Of a stretch of 64,000 nucleotides of DNA, positions 1 to 8,415 are shown piece after piece. Each line of letters begins with the position of its first letter. The first letter of the stretch is position 1. Made by a program: the position numbers and the translations under genes. Source of the DNA: CAYIHX01 sp964363305 (lineage in GTDB: Bacteria; Bdellovibrionota; UBA1018); contig CAYIHX010000002.1 of the NCBI GenBank assembly GCA_964363305.1, positions 62,001 to 126,000 of the forward strand, given 5' to 3'. The notes under the pieces are model-generated. The model was not told where the DNA came from. It saw only the letters and a program-made list of their open reading frames with translations, and searched no databases.

Positions 1-977
1 TGCGGTTCCGCAATTCCTACATCAATGGTGCGCGCCGGATATTTTCGACCGAACTCGGCCAAACCCGTGCCCTCGAGCATGGCAGCGGAAACCGCACAGA
101 TCCTGGCGTCGTCCAGAGCCACACGAATCACCGCTCGTGACGCTCGCTCGCTATAGGTCTCCAACCGGACGGGCGACACACTAGAAATCTTGTCGGCCGC
201 CTGATTGGGCCCTACTCCGTGAAAGAATTCGGGATGCTCCTCCGCTGGCAGATATCCTCTCCCTTTTTGAGTTCGAAGATGTAGAACAACCGGACGGAGG
301 GGCACGCGCTCGCGAATCCCGGACAAGGCCCCCAATAGGTAAGCTAAATCATGCCCGTCACCAGGCCCCAGATAATCCAACCCGAGCGACTCGAAAAATG
401 CCGAAGCCTTTCCATTGCTCAGTAACTCAGAAATTCCGCCCACATTCTCTGAGATAGACATCTGATTGTCGTTAACAACGATCAGCAACGGGCCCCGTGC
501 TGAATTTGCGGTATTCTGCAGCGCCTCAAATGCAATTCCGGCCGTCAACGCTCCGTCTCCCACGACGGCAACCGTCCAGCTCGAATGATCTCGCCATGAA
601 AAGCCCAGTGCAGCCGCGACCGCGGTGCTGCTGTGTCCGGCACCGAACACATCATGTGGGCTTTCGTCCCTACTCAAAAAACCACTGATCCCCCCGCACT
701 GTCGCAGAGTGGAAAAAACGTCCTCCCGACCCGTCAGTAGCTTGTGCGCGTAAGCCTGATGCCCAACGTCCCAGATAATGGGCTCCTCGGGAGACTGAAA
801 AACTCGGTGCAGGGCAATCGCAATCTCAACCGCACCCAGGCTCGCGCCCAGGTGACCTCCGTTCCTCGAGGTGACATCGATAATCTGAGCACGAATTTCC
901 ACGGCAACGTGCTCAAGATCGGCAAGGCTCAGAGTCTTAAGTTCCGCGAGCCCGGGAATTCGGCAACCAGGCTTCAT
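1..977 (-). CDS. dxs: 1-deoxy-D-xylulose-5-phosphate synthase, C-terminus cut by window edge
   Basis: Translating the minus strand from the ATG at 977 gives an uninterrupted 325-residue frame to the window edge. It carries the thiamine-diphosphate signature GDGALTAG followed by FEALQN, an early WDVGHQAYAHK segment and GAGHSSTA, all typical of DXS. DXS condenses pyruvate and glyceraldehyde 3-phosphate to DXP, the first step of the MEP isoprenoid pathway, in the cytoplasm. About half of the usual length of roughly 620 residues is present; the rest lies off the left end. The start overlaps the xseB stop in an ATGA, so the two genes are translationally coupled. No ispA gene sits between them, although it commonly does. 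Confidence 0.95.
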   Translation of the reverse strand, partial: MKPGCRIPGLAELKTLSLADLEHVAVEIRAQIIDVTSRNGGHLGASLGAVEIAIALHRVFQSPEEPIIWDVGHQAYAHKLLTGREDVFSTLRQCGGISGFLSRDESPHDVFGAGHSSTAVAAALGFSWRDHSSWTVAVVGDGALTAGIAFEALQNTANSARGPLLIVVNDNQMSISENVGGISELLSNGKASAFFESLGLDYLGPGDGHDLAYLLGALSGIRERVPLRPVVLHLRTQKGRGYLPAEEHPEFFHGVGPNQAADKISSVSPVRLETYSERASRAVIRVALDDARICAVSAAMLEGTGLAEFGRKYPARTIDVGIAEP

Positions 978-1228
978 GACCCCGCCGTGAATGGCCCCGT
1001 TTTTGGCGAAGAGTCATTACTTTGCGCATTCAAAAGTAAGTCAACCTTTTGCTCTGCTGCAGACAATTGCTCCGAACAAAAGCGGGTCAGTTTCACCCCT
1101 TGTTCAAACGCCCTCAGGGAATCCTCGAGTTGCAGCTCGCCAGACTCCATTTTCTTGACGATCGCCTGAAGCTCTTGGAGCGCTGACTCGAAAGGCGCCG
1201 GCTGCCCCGACGGATTTGTATTCGACAT
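974..1228 (-). CDS. xseB: Exodeoxyribonuclease VII small subunit
   Basis: This 84-residue protein has the XseB core: FESALQELQAIVKKMESGEL, followed closely by LEDSLRAFEQGVKL. The family forms a helical hairpin that assembles with XseA into exonuclease VII, which degrades single-stranded DNA to oligonucleotides. The length is normal for the family, with a short Asn/Ser/Pro-rich N-terminus and a variable C-tail. Its stop overlaps the dxs start by four bases, the same partnership seen in many proteobacteria. No xseA gene is next to it; the upstream neighbour is a divergently transcribed secreted protein, so xseB is probably the first gene of this transcript. Confidence 0.93.
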   Translation of the reverse strand: MSNTNPSGQPAPFESALQELQAIVKKMESGELQLEDSLRAFEQGVKLTRFCSEQLSAAEQKVDLLLNAQSNDSSPKTGPFTAGS

Positions 1229-1282
1229 GCTGCGTACTTAGCACCGATCAAGTCTTACTGAAACTCACCCGATAGATTACTG

Positions 1283-1813
1283 GTGCCTTTTTCCGAGTTC
1301 ATCAAGCGTAGTATCCCTTTGATCGTTGTGACTGGCTGCGTCTTCGCTAACCAGGCCTCGGGGGCCTCGACGGCCGACGCAAGCGGATGCATGCAGAGCG
1401 GACCACTCCTTTCGATCGACACCTCCGGAATTGTCGTTCCAGAGGCAGGCGTCACGCTGGGCCCCTGGGCCCTTCCCATCCGCCCGGGACCGCACGAACC
1501 TGTCTCCCATGCACTCGTGTCCGTGGAAATTGATGCGGCCTCCCCAGAATCGATTCACGAGGTGAGAACTATTTTTTCGTTTCCGGACCCAAAACCCTTT
1601 GGAATTCCCTTTTCGCTCGAAGCTATGAGTATCAATTCCAGCAGCTGGTTCGGTGAACTCGCAAGCTGGGTCGATTGGTCAGCCGGGTGCTCTGGACCCG
1701 GCCGCTCCCTTTTCCCCGGGGGAACATGGTCCCAGTCCTTGCGGGTTCCCGCAGGCCCGGATCCCCACATTATTCAACATTTTAAGTTGAGTGTATGGGG
1801 CGCCCGCAACTGA
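1283..1813 (+). CDS. Hypothetical small secreted protein
   Basis: I do not recognise this 176-residue protein. It starts at a GTG and has a plausible Sec signal peptide: basic residues in FIKRS, a hydrophobic run around residues 11-24, then an Ala/Ser region. The mature part is rich in Gly, Pro and Ser and holds two cysteines, in SGCMQS and AGCSGP, that could form a disulfide in the periplasm. It contains a beta-rich-looking segment and many aromatic residues near the C-terminus. It is transcribed divergently from xseB with a 54-base gap and sits upstream of the lytic transglycosylase. The signal peptide and open length support it being real; no other support is visible. Confidence 0.55.
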   Translation: MPFSEFIKRSIPLIVVTGCVFANQASGASTADASGCMQSGPLLSIDTSGIVVPEAGVTLGPWALPIRPGPHEPVSHALVSVEIDAASPESIHEVRTIFSFPDPKPFGIPFSLEAMSINSSSWFGELASWVDWSAGCSGPGRSLFPGGTWSQSLRVPAGPDPHIIQHFKLSVWGARN

Positions 1814-1914
1814 CCAGGGGTTGGGCAGAGGGATCCTTTGCATCCACTAATTCCTAAATAAATACAGATAGATGCCCAGGTCCGCCAGGCAGGGTTCTTG
1901 CTTCATTCCTCCTG

Positions 1915-3603
1915 ATGCATTCGTACCCGATCACCTCGTTGGCGGCTCTCCTCCTGGGAGTCCTCGCGCCTTCCCTAGGCCTTGCGGCTCTCGAGCCGGG
2001 CGGCGGCCTTGGAGGCCCTTCGTCGGAGGCGCTTCAGCAGTCTGCAGGGATCAGTGCAACATCCCATGGCAATCTCCACAGCACCAGCCCATCTGAGGAG
2101 GCCATTCAAACTTCACTTGAAGACAGCCTGAATCGCGTCTCTCCCTCCTTTCACGTTCCCCTCGAACTTCGTGCGTCGGTCGGGTTTTGGCTTAACATTT
2201 ATGCCCGCTATTCGAGCCTGCAAGTTGTTCTTTATGACAGCCTTCACCCCGAGGTGATCTATGAAGTCGTCGATCTCCACGCCCTCAAGGCGCGCTCACG
2301 AAATGAGATCGCATTCTCGATCGAGAGGGAGCGGTTGCTTAAGAAAAAGCTCGGGTCGTATGCAGACGCGTTCCTTCGCCTTGGAAAGACTCGCTCCATG
2401 TCCCAGCGAGCAAAGCTCGCGAAGGGCCACCCAGAGGCACGCGCCATTCTCGCGGGCCTTTCTCGATCTTCTCATCCAAAACATGGTTTCAAACGCTATA
2501 GCGCCCAACTGAGGCTGCAACCCGGACTCAGGGAATTTGTGATTCACGGGCTCCTAGAAATTGAGCCATACCTAGGGGACATGGAAATTATTTTCCGTGA
2601 ACTGGGCGTGCCTACGGAGCTTACCCGCCTTTCGTTGGTAGAAAGCTCGTTTAACACCCAAGCAATTTCTCGCGTCGGAGCAACGGGCGTTTGGCAGTTC
2701 ATGCCTGCGTCTGGAAGGGAGTTCCTGCGCGTAGACGACACCACGGGAGTTGACGAACGGCTTTCTCCGATAAAATCGACGGTCGCCGCAGCGAAGCTCC
2801 TTCGACGAAACCAGTTGAAGGTTGGAAATTGGCCCATGGCGATTACCGCATACAACCATGGCTTCCGAGGTCTTGGACGAGTGCGATCGAAGACCAACCA
2901 GGATCAAAGAATCATGAAACTCTACGCCCTTTGCGGTCCCGCTTCGCCACTCGGTTGGGCGAGCAAAAACTACTACTCCGAATTTTTGGCGATGATACAC
3001 GCCGAAAAATATCGTTCGCTTCTTTTCGGTCTCGAGGAATATTCCGATGCCCCCTCTCTAAATTCATTCGCCTTTTACCGCTTACCGGCGCCCGAGTCCG
3101 CCGCTCAATTTTCGATCCGTCGCGGTTTTCCATACCGCGAGATGCGTAGACTAAACCCCGAAATCGAAAATTTTCACAAACGCCTGCCCATTGGCTTTTT
3201 CCTAGTCATCCCCGCGCAGTTTGGAAATTCAAATGCCCTACGGCAGACCCTTCGCCAGTTCCGCGTGCCTTCTAATACGGCCCGAGGACGGAGAGCACTT
3301 TCGGCGACGTTAGGATCAGCTCCGAGAAAACCGGCTTCCCTCCACCCGAGAAGACGTCCACACGACAAATCCCGGCCGGTACTTCGGCGGCTACGAAGCG
3401 GGAAAGACGCGCGCTCAGCGCGTCGTTCATTACTAAGTGATCATCCTCATTCAAAACATAAGTCTCGGGCTCTAGAGACATACCTTCAGCCACAACCACA
3501 TCTGTCGTCACGCGGTACTGCCGATTCGGTTCGTGGTTTCTTAACCACGAGGGCAGCGCGCCGACGATCATCGCCGCGCTCTCCGCATGCACTCCACCGC
3601 TGA
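1915..3603 (+). CDS. Lytic murein transglycosylase (SLT domain, MltD-like) with a suspect C-terminal tail
   Basis: After an N-terminal hydrophobic segment (residues 6-25) that looks like a signal peptide, the protein has a goose-type SLT domain. The catalytic Glu is in LSLVESSFN, followed by GATGVWQFMP and AITAYNHG, the motif order of MltD-type enzymes. These cleave the MurNAc-GlcNAc bond to leave 1,6-anhydro ends in the periplasm. Residues near 385-440 (SIRRGFPYREMRRLNP, then RLPIGFFLVIP) resemble a divergent LysM motif. The last 110 or so residues are Arg/Ser/Pro-rich and are encoded opposite the 3' end of the convergent gene, so the real C-terminus may lie near position 3275. A lost stop or frameshift is possible. 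The ATG start is the first in frame before the signal segment. Confidence 0.8.
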   Translation: MHSYPITSLAALLLGVLAPSLGLAALEPGGGLGGPSSEALQQSAGISATSHGNLHSTSPSEEAIQTSLEDSLNRVSPSFHVPLELRASVGFWLNIYARYSSLQVVLYDSLHPEVIYEVVDLHALKARSRNEIAFSIERERLLKKKLGSYADAFLRLGKTRSMSQRAKLAKGHPEARAILAGLSRSSHPKHGFKRYSAQLRLQPGLREFVIHGLLEIEPYLGDMEIIFRELGVPTELTRLSLVESSFNTQAISRVGATGVWQFMPASGREFLRVDDTTGVDERLSPIKSTVAAAKLLRRNQLKVGNWPMAITAYNHGFRGLGRVRSKTNQDQRIMKLYALCGPASPLGWASKNYYSEFLAMIHAEKYRSLLFGLEEYSDAPSLNSFAFYRLPAPESAAQFSIRRGFPYREMRRLNPEIENFHKRLPIGFFLVIPAQFGNSNALRQTLRQFRVPSNTARGRRALSATLGSAPRKPASLHPRRRPHDKSRPVLRRLRSGKDARSARRSLLSDHPHSKHKSRALETYLQPQPHLSSRGTADSVRGFLTTRAARRRSSPRSPHALHR

Positions 3604-5533
3604 GCTGGTTGGTCCAGCGATCCACTTGAGCATCGCTCAACAAGAAGAGGGTCTTCCTCATCTCAGCCCCACCCTCGATTCGATGCCGCTGGACCCGCCC
3701 GTTTGGCAACTGAACATCTACCCAAAGCGGATACCCAGGCCAGTAGGACACATCTGGCTGTCGGCTTTTTCCGCCTGAGTCAGATACATGCGCCCCTGGT
3801 TCGGAGCCAACCCCTTGTTGACCCACAACACTAACGGAGACTCCTGCCATCGGCCTCATGGCCGTGCTAGATCCATCATAAATCGTCAGCTCTAAAATTC
3901 CCATCTGGGGCACCGGGTTTTGAACATAGGATGCCATTCCCGGCAAAACAGACAACGCGAGGGCTCCACGGGAGGCTCCCTTTTCGTCAGTCACATGAAG
4001 AAGCTTCGCCCCAGGCTGGACATTAAAAAAAACAAACCGATTACCGACAATGCTGGGCTCTGAACCTACCCCTGAAAGCTGCACATTCCAGCCATCAGGA
4101 AGCCGTCCGAACACAAGACCCCGATCTGCGTTCCAGCTTGTCTTTAAGCGCTGTTCCAGCACCCTCAAAGAGTTGAAGGAAATAAGTTCCACCTCCTCCA
4201 CCTCAACACGTTGTACAGTCCGAGTACGCGCAATGGTGGAAACGTGGTCAGGCGATTCCGTAACCGTCCAGGCCGCTCGAGTAGTGGCCGCACCCTCACC
4301 GTCACTGCTGAGCACAAAGCGGGTAGCGCCCTCCACCTCGAATCGCTCTTGAAAGGCCTCGACCGCGAGAGCGAACTTTCGTGAAGCAGGCTCCTCGTGG
4401 GTATCGGGCTTAAGCGCACTCTTGGATTGGACGCCACGGTCTGTCCGGGATCGCTCTTGATCTGAAACCGAGCGACTCGCAACCGTGCTTGAAACGCCAG
4501 TCACGATCGCAGTCGGGGCAGGGACTGCGTGACTATTCACCTGAATATTCACTGGGGCTGGATATTCATTTTCTTCACCCGGCTGAGTAGTCAGTATTTC
4601 TCTCGCGGGAATGAGCCGCATAGGGGCCGCCAGGGTGCGGCCTATGTCGAGCCCACCTTCCGTCGTTGCCGCTGTCGAGGCTATTGGCAACACCTCTTGG
4701 ACCTCTATCTTCTCCGCTGCCGCAATTTGCGGCCCCATCTGAGAAGGTGGCGGAGCCGAGGATTTCACAGTACTCTCCGTGACCTGGGTCGGACCGAATT
4801 CCGCAGCAGACTGTTCTCTCTCCGCCATCAGCTGCTCGAGCGTATGGGTATTCAACCCCTTGAGTAGCCACTCTGTTTGCCGGAGACGACCGACAATAGA
4901 AAGCTCTGCCTGCGGCTCTGGAGTAACTTGCTTGGACGCGACGACAACTCGCTGAGATTTCTTTTGAAAAGCCACCCGCTTCTGTATCCACTTTGTTTTT
5001 GCCCGGGGCTGAGGAGACCTACCCACCTGCTTCGTCGAAACTTCCTCAGTGGACGCATAGCTCTGCTCCGAGAGACCTCCAACCAGTGCCAGTTGAAAGC
5101 CCCTGCGTAGGCTCATCCAGACCCACCGTGGGTCCGCCGCCGCCTCTATGAAAGGTTCTTGCCCAAGATCGCTCACAATCACTACCGCATGAGCGGGACG
5201 AGTCCCGCTCTGGAACCCTGAGCCGTTACGCCGTGCCCTCTGGTGAGCAACTCTATGGGAGGGATGAACCCTCGCGAAGGGAGCAGTAGGTTCTGGAACA
5301 ACCACTTTTGCGCGATTCATTTGCGCAGGCCGCTCAAGATGGACACCAAAATCAACATGCCCAAGCCAAGCCAACTTCCGTGACGAACGTTCAACCTGCT
5401 CCCAGGACTCAGAACGATGCTGGATCCAACTTGCGGCAAGAAGAAAAACACCCGCGCTGAGTGCCGCTATAGCGGTCCCAGCAGAGAGGAGAAAACTTGA
5501 AGATGTGGGAGCGCTGCCGTCCTTGGAATTCAC
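3272..5533 (-). CDS. Large unrecognised protein with N-terminal membrane anchor
   Basis: I do not recognise this 753-residue protein. One hydrophobic segment at residues 13-34 (FLLSAG, AALSAGVFLLAAS) suggests a single-pass inner-membrane anchor or uncleaved signal. Residues 60-330 are a low-complexity linker rich in Arg, Gln, Pro, Ser and Thr, with stretches of conserved-looking basic residues. The C-terminal 350 residues look folded, with alternating hydrophobic and Gly-rich segments (GRLPDGWNVQLSGVG, GNRFVFFNV, WPGYPLWVDVQLPNG) that suggest beta-sandwich domains. Carboxypeptidase-regulatory-like or Ig-like folds are possible but not shown. It lies upstream of the ATP synthase operon's 3' end on the same strand, and its 3' end overlaps the transglycosylase frame by 332 bases. 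Confidence 0.75.
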   Translation of the reverse strand: MNSKDGSAPTSSSFLLSAGTAIAALSAGVFLLAASWIQHRSESWEQVERSSRKLAWLGHVDFGVHLERPAQMNRAKVVVPEPTAPFARVHPSHRVAHQRARRNGSGFQSGTRPAHAVVIVSDLGQEPFIEAAADPRWVWMSLRRGFQLALVGGLSEQSYASTEEVSTKQVGRSPQPRAKTKWIQKRVAFQKKSQRVVVASKQVTPEPQAELSIVGRLRQTEWLLKGLNTHTLEQLMAEREQSAAEFGPTQVTESTVKSSAPPPSQMGPQIAAAEKIEVQEVLPIASTAATTEGGLDIGRTLAAPMRLIPAREILTTQPGEENEYPAPVNIQVNSHAVPAPTAIVTGVSSTVASRSVSDQERSRTDRGVQSKSALKPDTHEEPASRKFALAVEAFQERFEVEGATRFVLSSDGEGAATTRAAWTVTESPDHVSTIARTRTVQRVEVEEVELISFNSLRVLEQRLKTSWNADRGLVFGRLPDGWNVQLSGVGSEPSIVGNRFVFFNVQPGAKLLHVTDEKGASRGALALSVLPGMASYVQNPVPQMGILELTIYDGSSTAMRPMAGVSVSVVGQQGVGSEPGAHVSDSGGKSRQPDVSYWPGYPLWVDVQLPNGRVQRHRIEGGAEMRKTLFLLSDAQVDRWTNQLSGGVHAESAAMIVGALPSWLRNHEPNRQYRVTTDVVVAEGMSLEPETYVLNEDDHLVMNDALSARLSRFVAAEVPAGICRVDVFSGGGKPVFSELILTSPKVLSVLGPY

Positions 5534-5621
5534 ACGTCTACCAGGGACCAGGATATCCTGATCTCACGTCTCCCAGCAAGCATGTGCCCATTTCCCGGTC
5601 CTCCGAAATCTGAAGGACGAG

Positions 5622-6047
5622 CTATCCTGGCACTTTCTTGGCGGCAATTTCCTGCCGAATAAGGGCTCGCTGGAGTTTCAACTGGTACTTGTTAAAAGCA
5701 CTACCCGTCAAAGCGGCTTCTCTTAGCTGCTCTTCTGCCTTTGCCTGGGCCGCACGAGCGCGCCCTACATCGATCTCGACCGCTAACTCAACCGTCTCAG
5801 CCAAAAGGGTGACATGGTTCGAACGAACCTCAAAAAAACCGGTCGTAATGACACCGTGCTCAGATTTCCCATCGGCATACTCAATGATAAACGGCCCCGT
5901 CTCCAGGGTCCCAACCATTGCCGCATGCTGGGGAAGCACCTGAACCTGCCCCTCGCTGCCCGATAGACTTACCGATCGGATCTCCGCTTTATCGAGAAGC
6001 TTCCGTTCGGGGGACATCAAACTGATGCGTAAGGTGCCTGGTTCCAT
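5622..6047 (-). CDS. atpC: ATP synthase F1 subunit epsilon
   Basis: The 141-residue protein has the epsilon N-terminal beta-sandwich (LRISLMSPERKLLD, then VQVLPQHAAMVGTLETGP) and a C-terminal helical hairpin with ARAAQAKAEEQL. Epsilon joins gamma in the central stalk and can inhibit ATP hydrolysis. It is the last gene of the F1 operon, 11 bases after atpD. The length is normal. The Ala-rich C-terminal helices end in a Lys-rich AAKKVPG tail. Confidence 0.96.
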   Translation of the reverse strand: MEPGTLRISLMSPERKLLDKAEIRSVSLSGSEGQVQVLPQHAAMVGTLETGPFIIEYADGKSEHGVITTGFFEVRSNHVTLLAETVELAVEIDVGRARAAQAKAEEQLREAALTGSAFNKYQLKLQRALIRQEIAAKKVPG

Positions 6048-6058
6048 TTGTACTCCGA

Positions 6059-7483
6059 TTAGACCAGCGTCTTCGCCTTCTCGAGCGCATCTTCAATGGT
6101 GCCCACGAGATAAAAGGCCTGCTCCGGTACTTCGTCATGTTTACCGGCACAAATTTCGGTAAATGCTCGAATCGTATCTTCGATTTTTACGAACTTACCC
6201 TTTGTGCCCGTAAATTGTTCCGCCACAAAGAAGGGCTGGGACAAGAAGCGCTGAACCTTTCGTGCGCGCGCGACGGCCAACTTATCTTCTTCTGACAACT
6301 CATCCATGCCAAGAATGGCGATGATATCCTGCAAATCCTTATAGCGCTGCAAAATGGACTGAACCATTCGTGCTACACTATAGTGCTCCTCACCCACAAT
6401 CTGGGGGTCTAGCACACGAGAAGTCGAAGCCAGCGGATCAACGGCCGGATAAATGCCCAGTTCAGAAATTGCGCGGGACAAATTAGTGGTCGCATCCAAA
6501 TGTGCGAATGCTGTCGCCGGAGCTGGGTCGGTATAATCATCCGCCGGAACATAAATCGCCTGAATTGAAGTAATCGACCCTTTATTTGTCGAGGTAATTC
6601 TCTCCTGCAGCTCGCCCATTTCAGTCGCCAGCGTGGGCTGATAGCCGACCGCAGAAGGAATGCGGCCGAGCAACGCCGAAACTTCTGAGCCTGCCTGCGT
6701 AAATCGAAAGATGTTATCAACAAACAGCAAAACATCCTGGTTCTCTTCATCGCGGAAATATTCCGCGATGGAAAGCGCCGTTAGCGCGACTCGAGCGCGG
6801 GCGCCCGGCGGTTCATTCATCTGCCCATAGACCAGGGCAGTCTTGTTAATAACGCCAGACTCCTTCATTTCCATCCAAAGGTCATTCCCCTCTCGAGTGC
6901 GCTCCCCGACGCCCGCGAAGACCGAAAACCCGCCGTGCTGAGTGGCAATGTTGTTGATGAGCTCTTGGATCAACACCGTTTTACCGACGCCAGCACCACC
7001 GAATAGACCAATCTTTCCACCGCGTGCGTAGGGCGCGAGCAGATCAATCACCTTAATACCAGTAAAAAACGGCTGCATATCCACAGACTGATCTTTGAAT
7101 GGCGGCGGAGCGCGATGGATAGGATAAAACTTCTTTGCCGCAATCGGAGGGCCACCGTCGACAACCTCGCCAATCACGTTCAAAATCCGACCGAGTGTTT
7201 CACGACCAACGGGGACCGTGATCTGGGCGCCCATGTCCTTGGCTGCCTGCCCGCGAACCAGTCCATCGGTACTGTCCATAGCGACGCAACGTACCGTGCC
7301 CTCGCCGACATGCTGCGCGACCTCGAGAACGAGGTTCCACTCCTTGTCGCCGACAGTCTGATTTGTAACCCGAACTGCATGACGGATTTCCGGAAGCTTC
7401 CCGGAGGCGAATTCAACGTCAACAATCGGCCCGATGACCTGCTTAATATGACCAAAATTTTCTGACTGTGCGGTCGCCGACAT
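6059..7483 (-). CDS. atpD: ATP synthase F1 subunit beta
   Basis: This 474-residue protein carries the Walker A motif GGAGVGKTV, the Walker B region DVLLFVDNIFR, the signature PAVDPLAST and the DELSEEDK segment that moves against gamma. Beta is the catalytic nucleotide-binding subunit of F1. The N-terminal ten residues before IKQVIGPIVDVEF are variable, and the ATG at 7483 is preceded by GGAGATAG. It lies between atpG and atpC with 11-base gaps, which points to one transcript. Confidence 0.98.
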   Translation of the reverse strand: MSATAQSENFGHIKQVIGPIVDVEFASGKLPEIRHAVRVTNQTVGDKEWNLVLEVAQHVGEGTVRCVAMDSTDGLVRGQAAKDMGAQITVPVGRETLGRILNVIGEVVDGGPPIAAKKFYPIHRAPPPFKDQSVDMQPFFTGIKVIDLLAPYARGGKIGLFGGAGVGKTVLIQELINNIATQHGGFSVFAGVGERTREGNDLWMEMKESGVINKTALVYGQMNEPPGARARVALTALSIAEYFRDEENQDVLLFVDNIFRFTQAGSEVSALLGRIPSAVGYQPTLATEMGELQERITSTNKGSITSIQAIYVPADDYTDPAPATAFAHLDATTNLSRAISELGIYPAVDPLASTSRVLDPQIVGEEHYSVARMVQSILQRYKDLQDIIAILGMDELSEEDKLAVARARKVQRFLSQPFFVAEQFTGTKGKFVKIEDTIRAFTEICAGKHDEVPEQAFYLVGTIEDALEKAKTLV

Positions 7484-7494
7484 ACTCTATCTCC

Positions 7495-8403
7495 TTAACT
7501 GGCCTGGGCCTGTGATTCACTGCCCGAAATAATTTCCAAAAGCTCTTTCGTAATCCCTGCCTGGCGTTGCTTGTTATAAGCCAACGTCAGCTTCTTGATC
7601 ATCTCACCGGCGTTCTTAGTCGCATTCTCCATGGCCGACATTCGAGCCCCATGTTCACCCGCCTGGGACTCGAGCAGCACACGAAACACTTGAATCGGAA
7701 AATTCTTCTCCAAGAGACGGTAAAATACTTCCCCGGGAGCTGGTCGCACAATGGCACCCTCCATGACCGCCCCCTCAGACTCCTTCACCCCGAGAATACC
7801 CTCGAGAGTCACCGGCAAAAAATCCTCGACAACGACCCTTTGAGTCGCCGCATTTTTAAATTCGTTAAAAACAAATTTCACCTGGTCGGTAACGCCCGCC
7901 TCAAAATCAGCGAGCAATTGCTTACAGAGCTGCTGAGCCTTGGCAAACGTAACTTTACCTCCGGCTTGGTCATAATATCGACCCTTGGAAACCGATCGCT
8001 GCCTGAAAAAGTCATTCCCGCGACGGCCGACGAACTCGAGCCGTATCTCCGAATATCCGGCCTGATTCTCCCGAGTCCACCGCTGTGCCATCTTTACAAC
8101 GTTCGCGTTAAAGCTCCCGCAAAGGCCACGATCAGAAGTTACCACCACTAACGTCAATCTCGGCAGCCCAGCACCCGGCCCCCCGGTAGAGCTGTCGCGG
8201 AAGTAAGGCGACTCTACCTTATCGAGACCTGAAACCAGGCCAGCCATCAAGCGGTTCAGTGCTTTTGCATAGGGTCGCTGGCTCTGAATCGCGTCTTGGG
8301 CCCGACGCAGCTTCGCAGCCGACACAAGCTTCATTGCCTTGGTCGTCTGCTGCGTACTCTTTACAGATACGATCTGCTTTCTAAGGTCCTTAATGCTTGC
8401 CAT
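7495..8403 (-). CDS. atpG: ATP synthase F1 subunit gamma
   Basis: The 302-residue protein opens with MASIKDLRKQIVSVKSTQQT and MKLVSAAKLRRAQ, the N-terminal helix of gamma, and ends with ATKNAGEMI and LAYNKQRQAGITKELLEI, the C-terminal coiled-coil partner. Between them is the Rossmann-like part with SDRGLCGSFNANV. Gamma forms the rotating central shaft that couples the c-ring to the alpha-beta hexamer. Length and both termini are standard. Confidence 0.97.
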   Translation of the reverse strand: MASIKDLRKQIVSVKSTQQTTKAMKLVSAAKLRRAQDAIQSQRPYAKALNRLMAGLVSGLDKVESPYFRDSSTGGPGAGLPRLTLVVVTSDRGLCGSFNANVVKMAQRWTRENQAGYSEIRLEFVGRRGNDFFRQRSVSKGRYYDQAGGKVTFAKAQQLCKQLLADFEAGVTDQVKFVFNEFKNAATQRVVVEDFLPVTLEGILGVKESEGAVMEGAIVRPAPGEVFYRLLEKNFPIQVFRVLLESQAGEHGARMSAMENATKNAGEMIKKLTLAYNKQRQAGITKELLEIISGSESQAQAS

Positions 8404-8415
8404 CTGAAGTCCCTT

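Noticed and set aside
744..1169. 141-residue plus-strand frame
   Set aside because: Lies antisense to dxs and xseB, both of which have clear family motifs; the frame has no recognisable features.
7567..8151. 194-residue plus-strand frame
   Set aside because: Fully antisense to atpG, a standard gamma subunit; a shadow frame.
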